In this document: piece by piece, positions 58,638-64,000 of the stretch | Position numbering within the stretch: the stretch's first letter is position 1 | How the letters are laid out: every line of letters starts with the position of its first letter | NCBI RefSeq assembly: GCF_945277285.1 | Contig: NZ_CALYPR010000001.1 | Span: 1,222,575-1,286,574, forward strand | Direction of reading: 5' to 3' | DNA length: 64,000 bases | From: an uncultured Bartonella sp. | Lineage (GTDB): Bacteria; Pseudomonadota; Alphaproteobacteria; Rhizobiales; Rhizobiaceae | Position numbers and translations under genes: made by a program | Notes under the pieces: generated by a model | What the model was told of the DNA's origin: nothing | What the model saw: only the letters and a program-made list of their open reading frames with translations | The model's database searches: none

Positions 58638-59651
58638 TCAGTCGTAGAAATCGAAATAGGTGTCGGGTAAAACAAGGTGGTAAACCATCCCGTCCTCTGT
58701 AAATTCCAGACTTGCTGTTCCATTGACAGAAACAGGAACGATTTTTTCCAAAACAGCACTACCAAAACAAGCCTTGCGGTCGTTATCAGGTGTGTGACCG
58801 GGTGCAAACACCTCATACCATGAAATGTCAAGGTGCGAAGCGTGCCCCTTATCTTTTTCGATTTTGCTGGTCACACGAATCGAGCCATTTGGTTTTGCAA
58901 GTGCGCCATAGGAAAGGGAATTGATAATGAGTTCGTGGAAGGCCAGTCCAATATGCAATGCAGCACCCGGGAAAAGGTAAGGGTCTTCGCCTTCAATGGT
59001 AAAACGTTTATGATCTTTGCCTAAGTAACTTGATGCCTGACTTAAAAAAAGTTCGCGAAAGTGGGCACCTCGCCAATCAGAATCTGTTACCAGATCTTGG
59101 GAATGGGATAAAGACTGGATGCGCCCTTGGAACTTCTTCAGGAACGTCTGTAACGAATCGGTATAGCGGGCGGTCTGGCCGGCAACACTCTGGATAATTG
59201 CCAGCAGATTTTTTGAACGGTGACTAACTTCTCTTAACAGTGCTTTGAGCACCTGTTCACGCCGTCGCAATTCGGTTACATTCACGCCAGTGGTCAATAT
59301 ACCGATGATATTTCCATTATCGTCGCAATGACAATCAATGGAAAATTTAAACCATAAAATTCGCTGAATACTACTTTCAAAACGAGCTTCAATAGTTTGC
59401 TTCTTGCCAGTGGCAAGAACCTGTAATTTGATGGTTTCCATGCTATCAGCTAGGCTTTCAGACAGAAAATCGCTATCCTTACACCCGACAAACCATTTTT
59501 TGCCAAGTATATCGGGCAGGTTTTCCGCCCAATGATAAATTAAGTCGGGTGTCTGATAGAGGACAAAAATCTCCGCCCCATGAATTGCCTGCATCAAGGC
59601 ACTTACATGCGATTGTTCAACTGCAGGTGTTAAATGGGAAGTCGATGTCAT
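58638..59651 (-). CDS. HWE-family sensor histidine kinase (general stress response, PhyK-like)
   Basis: The 337-residue protein has an N-terminal PAS domain (about 15-135) and an HWE/HisKA_2 kinase: EVSHRSKNLLAIIQSVAGQTAR with phospho-accepting histidine, the N box HELIINSLSYGAL, the W-x-E motif ISWYE and the G box CFGSAVLEKIVP. No membrane segment is seen, so it is cytosolic. It is beside phyR, the usual place of a kinase that phosphorylates PhyR to start the general stress response. Confidence 0.88.
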   Translation of the reverse strand: MTSTSHLTPAVEQSHVSALMQAIHGAEIFVLYQTPDLIYHWAENLPDILGKKWFVGCKDSDFLSESLADSMETIKLQVLATGKKQTIEARFESSIQRILWFKFSIDCHCDDNGNIIGILTTGVNVTELRRREQVLKALLREVSHRSKNLLAIIQSVAGQTARYTDSLQTFLKKFQGRIQSLSHSQDLVTDSDWRGAHFRELFLSQASSYLGKDHKRFTIEGEDPYLFPGAALHIGLAFHELIINSLSYGALAKPNGSIRVTSKIEKDKGHASHLDISWYEVFAPGHTPDNDRKACFGSAVLEKIVPVSVNGTASLEFTEDGMVYHLVLPDTYFDFYD

Positions 59652-59704
59652 AAGAAATAAAAAACCTTCCGTTTATATTTCTCTAAATTACATATCAACT
59701 AATG

Positions 59705-60496
59705 TTATTTTCTGGCAGCATTTTCCTGGAAAAAAAGCGCCTGCGAGATGAGTGCCTTGACCATATCAGGATTGAACGGCTTGGTCACAAGAAATGTCGG
59801 CTCGGGACGTTCTCCGGTGAGCAAACGTTCAGGGAAAGCGGTGATGAAAATGACCGGAACCTCATCTGTTTGTAGGATATCGTTCACCGCATCAATGCCA
59901 GAACTGTTATCGGCAAGTTGAATGTCCGCAAGAACCATGCCCGGTTTTTCTTTGTTAAACATGGACACCGCTTCGCTTCTTGTTCTGGCAATGCCGACAA
60001 CCTGATGTCCGAGTGATTCAACAAGTTGTTCGATATCCATAGCAATTAACGGTTCATCCTCGATGATGAGAATACGTGTAGCAACCTGTTCCGAAATATC
60101 ACGCGATGCATCATTCAACAGTTTTTTGAATTCCGTCGCATCGGTATTCATGATTTCCATTGCATCTTTATCGCTAAATCCTTCAACAGCGATAAGAAGA
60201 AAGGCTTGGCGCGCTTTTGGTGTCAGATAGGAAAGCTTTGCATTGGTTTTTTGTTCTACACCAAATTGCGGCAATGGTTCGGCAATGTCAGGCGTTGTCT
60301 GGTCAAATAATTGGCAAAACAGGCGGTAAACACTGATGCGATCGGAAGATGTCTTGGGGAAAATAGAAATGTCGGCAATTAAGGCTTCTAACATGGCTGC
60401 CACATAGGCATCCCCCGATGTCTGAGAACCTGTTACTGCACGAGCAAAACGTCTCAAATAAGGTAAATGTGGCGCAATGCGTGTTGATAAAGTCAT
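59705..60496 (-). CDS. phyR: response regulator PhyR (anti-anti-sigma factor)
   Basis: PhyR has an N-terminal sigma-factor-like domain (about residues 5-125) fused to a C-terminal receiver (about 140-258). When phosphorylated it captures NepR and frees EcfG. The receiver shows IIEDEPLIAMDIE acidic residues, the phosphoacceptor aspartate in MVLADIQLADNSSG, FITAFPERL and the lysine in TKPF. The 263-residue length fits. It is divergent from nepR-ecfG, the standard arrangement. Confidence 0.95.
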   Translation of the reverse strand: MTLSTRIAPHLPYLRRFARAVTGSQTSGDAYVAAMLEALIADISIFPKTSSDRISVYRLFCQLFDQTTPDIAEPLPQFGVEQKTNAKLSYLTPKARQAFLLIAVEGFSDKDAMEIMNTDATEFKKLLNDASRDISEQVATRILIIEDEPLIAMDIEQLVESLGHQVVGIARTRSEAVSMFNKEKPGMVLADIQLADNSSGIDAVNDILQTDEVPVIFITAFPERLLTGERPEPTFLVTKPFNPDMVKALISQALFFQENAARK

Positions 60497-60568
60497 GTTA
60501 AAACTCCTTCTGCCCCTGAAAGTGTTCCCGCTAACGGGTAACGTTTAAATATTAATTCACGAATAATA

Positions 60569-60596
60569 AAAAAGTTCCAGCCCCTTGGAACTTTTT
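60569..60596. promoter_or_regulatory. dyad with back-to-back GGAAC elements between phyR and nepR
   Basis: AAAAAGTTCCA (60569-60579) and TGGAACTTTTT (60586-60596) form a perfect inverted repeat with a 6-base loop. Each arm presents GGAAC outward on one strand, the -35 element of EcfG promoters, so it could serve both phyR and nepR-ecfG. A good CGTT -10 at 16-17 bases was not found on either side, and a hairpin function is an alternative. Confidence 0.4.
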
Positions 60597-60680
60597 ACTC
60601 TGTTCTATATTCTTATAAACAAGTGTATCTGCTTACACTGTTATTAATTAACGGTTGGTATCATTTTTAAGGGACTTAAG

Positions 60681-60869
60681 ATGGATGACGGCAAGGAAAA
60701 AAACGGTTCCGAAATTTTCGGCCCGGATGATGATCTGCTAGGATCCAATAGTGAAATAGCGGTGAAACTACGGCAATTTTATACGGCGATCCAAGAAGAA
60801 AAAATACCGGACAAGTTTCTTGATCTTCTCGACAAGCTCGACAAAGCGGAACAAGAAAGTCAGAATTGA
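60681..60869 (+). CDS. nepR: anti-sigma factor NepR
   Basis: NepR sequesters EcfG until phospho-PhyR removes it. The 62-residue protein MDDGKEKNGSEIFGPDDDLL... ends with the conserved helix pair region IAVKLRQFYTAIQEEKIPDKFLDLLDKLDKAE that is the family signature. It precedes ecfG by 18 bases in the same transcript and is divergent from phyR. Confidence 0.93.
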   Translation: MDDGKEKNGSEIFGPDDDLLGSNSEIAVKLRQFYTAIQEEKIPDKFLDLLDKLDKAEQESQN

Positions 60870-60887
60870 AATGGGAAAGTTTTACCC

Positions 60888-61445
60888 ATGATTGCACATA
60901 ATCCAGATTTCAAACGCGAGTTGCTCTCCAATTTACCAGCTTTACGTGCATTTGCTGTATCGTTGAGTGGTCAACATGATAAAGCAGATGATCTCGTTCA
61001 AGATACAATTATGAAAGCTTGGGCAAAGCAGGATAGTTTTGAAATCGGCACCAATATGAAAGCTTGGCTGTTTACAATTTTGAGAAATGAATTCTTTAGC
61101 CAAATGCGAAAAAAAGGACGTGAAGTGCAAGATAGTGAAGGCATTTTTACGGAAAATGTGGCCGTTCATCCTGCCCAATACGGTTCACTGGATTTACAGG
61201 ATTTCAGAAAAGCACTCGATCAATTGCCAGCAGACCAGAAAGAAGCAATCATTCTTATTGGTGCCTCGGGATTTTCTTATGAAGATACCGCAGAAATTTG
61301 CGGTTGTGCTGTTGGTACAATTAAAAGCCGTGTTAGTCGCGCACGCACTCGCTTACAGGAACTGTTGAATGTGAATGGCCAATCTGATTACGGGCCCGAT
61401 GCCAATTCGGCAGCAGCAACGATGCGCTCGTTTACAAATTCGTAA
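60888..61445 (+). CDS. ecfG: ECF sigma factor EcfG, general stress response
   Basis: EcfG directs general stress transcription in alphaproteobacteria. The 185-residue protein has sigma region 2 (about 15-85: LPALRAFAVSLSGQHDKADDLVQDTIMKAW, NMKAWLFTILRNEFFSQMRK) and region 4 (about 110-165: LDQLPADQKEAIILIGASGFSYEDTAEICGCAVGTIKSRVSRARTRL). The short length and NepR/PhyR context identify it as EcfG rather than another ECF factor. Confidence 0.95.
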   Translation: MIAHNPDFKRELLSNLPALRAFAVSLSGQHDKADDLVQDTIMKAWAKQDSFEIGTNMKAWLFTILRNEFFSQMRKKGREVQDSEGIFTENVAVHPAQYGSLDLQDFRKALDQLPADQKEAIILIGASGFSYEDTAEICGCAVGTIKSRVSRARTRLQELLNVNGQSDYGPDANSAAATMRSFTNS

Positions 61446-61619
61446 TATGATGTGCTATTCTAAAAAATTTGGTTATATTTCTATCTACGGAACAAAATAT
61501 TTTAAAAATATATTATTCTAACTTATTTTTATATTAAAAATAACGTATGGATTATTTATCTTTATGAAATTCTGTAACTGCTAGGTATTTTTGAACGCTT
61601 TTTATATTTACAACGCCAA

Positions 61620-63608
61620 TCAAATATCCGAATGGAGATTATGTCCCATTCCCTCTGCATTGGCAGTTGAAGTCAGTTTCTGGTCATCTTGTCCATTAAT
61701 GAGCGCCTCAAGCTTGTTGCGATCGCGCTTGAAAGCTTCAAGGTCTTTTCCGCGTAGAGATTTTGCATCTGGAAGACGTATTCTCATTGGGTCAACCTTT
61801 GTGTTGTTTACTGAAACCTCAAAGTGGCAGTGCGGGCCGGTAGCCAGGCCGCTGGAGCCGACATAACCGATAATTTGCCCCTGATGGACTTTTGCTCCGG
61901 CTTTGATGCCCGGTGCAAAACTATTCTGGTGCGCATAAGTTGTCACATAACCGTTGGCATGGCGAATTTCAGTCTGAATGCCATAACCACGAACCGGTCC
62001 GGCTTTGGTGACAATGCCATCTCCGGCCGCAACAATCGGTGAACCTCGCGGTGCGCTCCAGTCAACGCCAGTGTGCATTCTGACATATCCTAAAATAGGA
62101 TGTCGCCGCGGGCCGAATGGAGAGCGGAAAATGGCATTTGGAACAGGTTTGCGTAGGAGAAACTGTTTTGAACTGCGCCCGTCCGAATCATAATAATCAA
62201 TTGTTCCATCATTCGAGCGGAACCGGTAATATTTGCGGGTGACACCGCCAAGTGTCGCACTCACAAAACGGATTTCCGGTTCTGCAGTGTCTTCCTCACC
62301 CTTGGATGGGGTTGCATAAAATACTTCCAGCGTATCATTGGGCGACACACGTTCTTCAAGATCGACATCATTAGCCAATACCCGAATAAGTTGTCGAGCT
62401 GTCGTGAGCGGCATATCATAACTGAGAACGGACCGATAAATCGCATCATAGACTGTGGGCAGGTGTGATGCATTAATATGTGTAAGCGGAACCCCCCCCT
62501 CAAAAGCTGTTTTGAGAATCGGGGTCATTTCGGGTTCACTGCTTTTTACAAATTGATTCTGGTCGTTCAACGAGACAGAAAGTTCATGCTTCATGCCGTG
62601 ATAAATGCTGGCGCGCACGAGATGGTCATCACCACCGGAATTGGTTTCAATTCCAATGCGCAAAACACTACCGGAGTTGAGTGTGTTGGAACCATTAAAT
62701 TCAGCAAGCGCTTGTGCGAGTTTGTTGACGTCTTCGCCGCTATAATTGGCATCATTTAAAGCGCTAATGATGGTTTGGGTTTTCCGGAATGGAATAATAT
62801 CCTCAGCATATTCTTCTGTATCATCTGAAGGAACGACACGCGGAGAAACGCTGACATTTTCTTGAATAATCTTAACATCGGGCATTTCGGAAAACTTGAT
62901 CGAGCCGAAATGACCCAATTGTGCTGGATCAAGATAATGAAGTGCAGCAACCCGGGTAACATTGTCACCAAGAACAAAACCGGCAGCGCGAATATTTTGT
63001 TCGGCCTGATCGGCTGATAAATCATCCGAATTGTCAAACGACATCGCATTTACATCAAAGTCGACACTGTGAAGCGTAATTTCTGTGTCAACCTTGGTTC
63101 CATAAATCTGAACATTGTTTTCTGCTTTGGCATCTTGTTTGGTGGTTTGATCCGAAAAAATAGTCAAAGCATTAAATGGCGGATATTTTAAATTGCTTGG
63201 CCTATCTTCAGCAAGAGCCATGCGCACAAGTTCAAAGGGTTGGGTACGGATAACTTCTTTTTCACCCTGCTTTTGCATGATAGACAAATCAAAATGACGA
63301 TGGTCGTCAAAATTTTTTCTCGGCACAACTTGTGCAATCCTGTCGACCTTTTTCTCTTCTGATTCTTCAGCTTCTATTGTGGGGATTTCGGATTGGGTCA
63401 TCAATTCCGGCGGCGTTGCCAATTGTTCGCGTCCGTTAAGCGCTACAAATAACGCAATTCCCATCAAGGTACACGAGGTAACACCAGTCAAAATTGTACC
63501 GGCAAGCCAACGGATAGAAATTTGTCGGCGATCCGGCTGCCGGCGCCCGTCGGCAACAAGCGCAGGTTCTTCTCCCGGATCATTATTGAATCGACGATCT
63601 TCTATCAT
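61620..63608 (-). CDS. M23-family (LytM) cell wall metallopeptidase
   Basis: A 662-residue envelope protein with a cytoplasmic tail, one membrane helix (about 34-58) and a long periplasmic middle region (90-480) containing LysM-like/OapA-like elements. A C-terminal peptidase M23 domain (about 505-625) carries zinc ligands in HTGVDW and HCHFEV, plus GYGIQTEIRHANGYVTTYAHQ. Active-site residues appear intact, so it should cleave peptidoglycan cross-bridges during growth or division. Not part of the stress operon; its stop lies 174 bases beyond ecfG on the other strand. Confidence 0.92.
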   Translation of the reverse strand: MIEDRRFNNDPGEEPALVADGRRQPDRRQISIRWLAGTILTGVTSCTLMGIALFVALNGREQLATPPELMTQSEIPTIEAEESEEKKVDRIAQVVPRKNFDDHRHFDLSIMQKQGEKEVIRTQPFELVRMALAEDRPSNLKYPPFNALTIFSDQTTKQDAKAENNVQIYGTKVDTEITLHSVDFDVNAMSFDNSDDLSADQAEQNIRAAGFVLGDNVTRVAALHYLDPAQLGHFGSIKFSEMPDVKIIQENVSVSPRVVPSDDTEEYAEDIIPFRKTQTIISALNDANYSGEDVNKLAQALAEFNGSNTLNSGSVLRIGIETNSGGDDHLVRASIYHGMKHELSVSLNDQNQFVKSSEPEMTPILKTAFEGGVPLTHINASHLPTVYDAIYRSVLSYDMPLTTARQLIRVLANDVDLEERVSPNDTLEVFYATPSKGEEDTAEPEIRFVSATLGGVTRKYYRFRSNDGTIDYYDSDGRSSKQFLLRKPVPNAIFRSPFGPRRHPILGYVRMHTGVDWSAPRGSPIVAAGDGIVTKAGPVRGYGIQTEIRHANGYVTTYAHQNSFAPGIKAGAKVHQGQIIGYVGSSGLATGPHCHFEVSVNNTKVDPMRIRLPDAKSLRGKDLEAFKRDRNKLEALINGQDDQKLTSTANAEGMGHNLHSDI

Positions 63609-64000
63609 AGAACTCGCAATTGGTTTCCTTAAATAACGCAGCCCAGCTGCTGCCCTATTGGCTTAACGAAATACCTGTTTGCCCAAAACAAAAATTATGG
63701 CGTTATCAAAGATGATAAACTCAAAGACAATAAATTTTGCCACAGGGCTTTTGAAAAGAAAAGTCTCAAGCCGTTTTCAACCACCATTATAGGGGTGTAC
63801 TGAATAAACTTAATCATTTCTTGCTTTCGATTATGATAAAAATACGGCTCGTTTATGACCGGCAAAAGCCAAGTAACCTAAAAATCGTTACTTTCAGCCA
63901 TCTTGCCAACTAAAATACCGGTTTCCCGAGGAAGTTTGAAATAAAATGCACGAAAGGGGAAAAAAATTTAAAAAATGGTGTTGACTCTTGGAGTAGAGGG
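63609..64000. other. terminal intergenic region, no gene recognised
   Basis: The last 390 bases hold the presumed promoter of the M23 peptidase gene and otherwise show no supported coding frame or RNA gene. The very end (GTGTTGACTCTTGGAG) may be part of a promoter of a gene beyond the window. Confidence 0.4.

Overview
The window looks like a chromosomal segment of a low-GC member of the Hyphomicrobiales (Rhizobiales), close to Bartonellaceae/Brucellaceae. This rests on gene content read from the translations: the tolQRAB-pal-cpoB-tilS-ftsH-glmM run, a PhyR/NepR/EcfG general stress locus, alphaproteobacterial families (TrcR/DUF1013, DUF2948, UPF0262, DUF4167), and iron-control sites of the Irr and RirA types. 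A gut or insect-associated Bartonella-like bacterium is plausible, but species cannot be fixed from sequence reading alone.

Layout. 1-4.6 kb: rpmJ (partial), purK/purE, two small DUF465 genes, a quinone oxidoreductase and trcR. 5.2-16.4 kb: Tol-Pal envelope cluster, then tilS, ftsH and glmM. 16.5-21.2 kb: a beta-barrel outer membrane protein, two small membrane proteins, glycerate kinase and an exbBD pair behind a RirA-type box. 21.4-36.7 kb: a selenocysteine/formate dehydrogenase island (fdhE, selA, selB, tRNA-Sec, DUF4167 gene, selD, two tandem fdoG genes, fdoH, fdoI). 36.9-42.3 kb: dut, mbfA behind an Irr box, a dead GH25 lysozyme gene, a GNAT gene, gluQ, dsbB, a YqaA-type membrane gene and tRNA-Leu. 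42.7-47.9 kb: arsC-like, sirtuin, a large helical-repeat protein, an L,D-transpeptidase and tRNA-Thr. 48-57.3 kb: murA, hisD, infA, maf, yacG, a MurI-like gene without catalytic cysteines, and clpB. 57.4-63.6 kb: envelope/hypothetical genes, the general stress response locus and an M23 peptidase.

The most remarkable part is the selenium island. The first fdoG is read through an in-frame UGA (28961-28963) followed by a bacterial SECIS-like hairpin. The second, 0.55 kb downstream, encodes cysteine at exactly the same residue (199) and is joined to fdoH and fdoI. The two genes are identical over about 0.3 kb and 1.29 kb blocks, yet differ at about 40 of 283 positions precisely around the Sec/Cys codon. 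This looks like recurrent gene conversion that spares the selenium/sulfur difference. All dedicated factors for Sec insertion (SelA, SelB, tRNA-Sec, SelD) are encoded within 6 kb. The arrangement suggests a respiratory formate dehydrogenase with interchangeable Sec and Cys catalytic subunits sharing one FdoHI membrane module.
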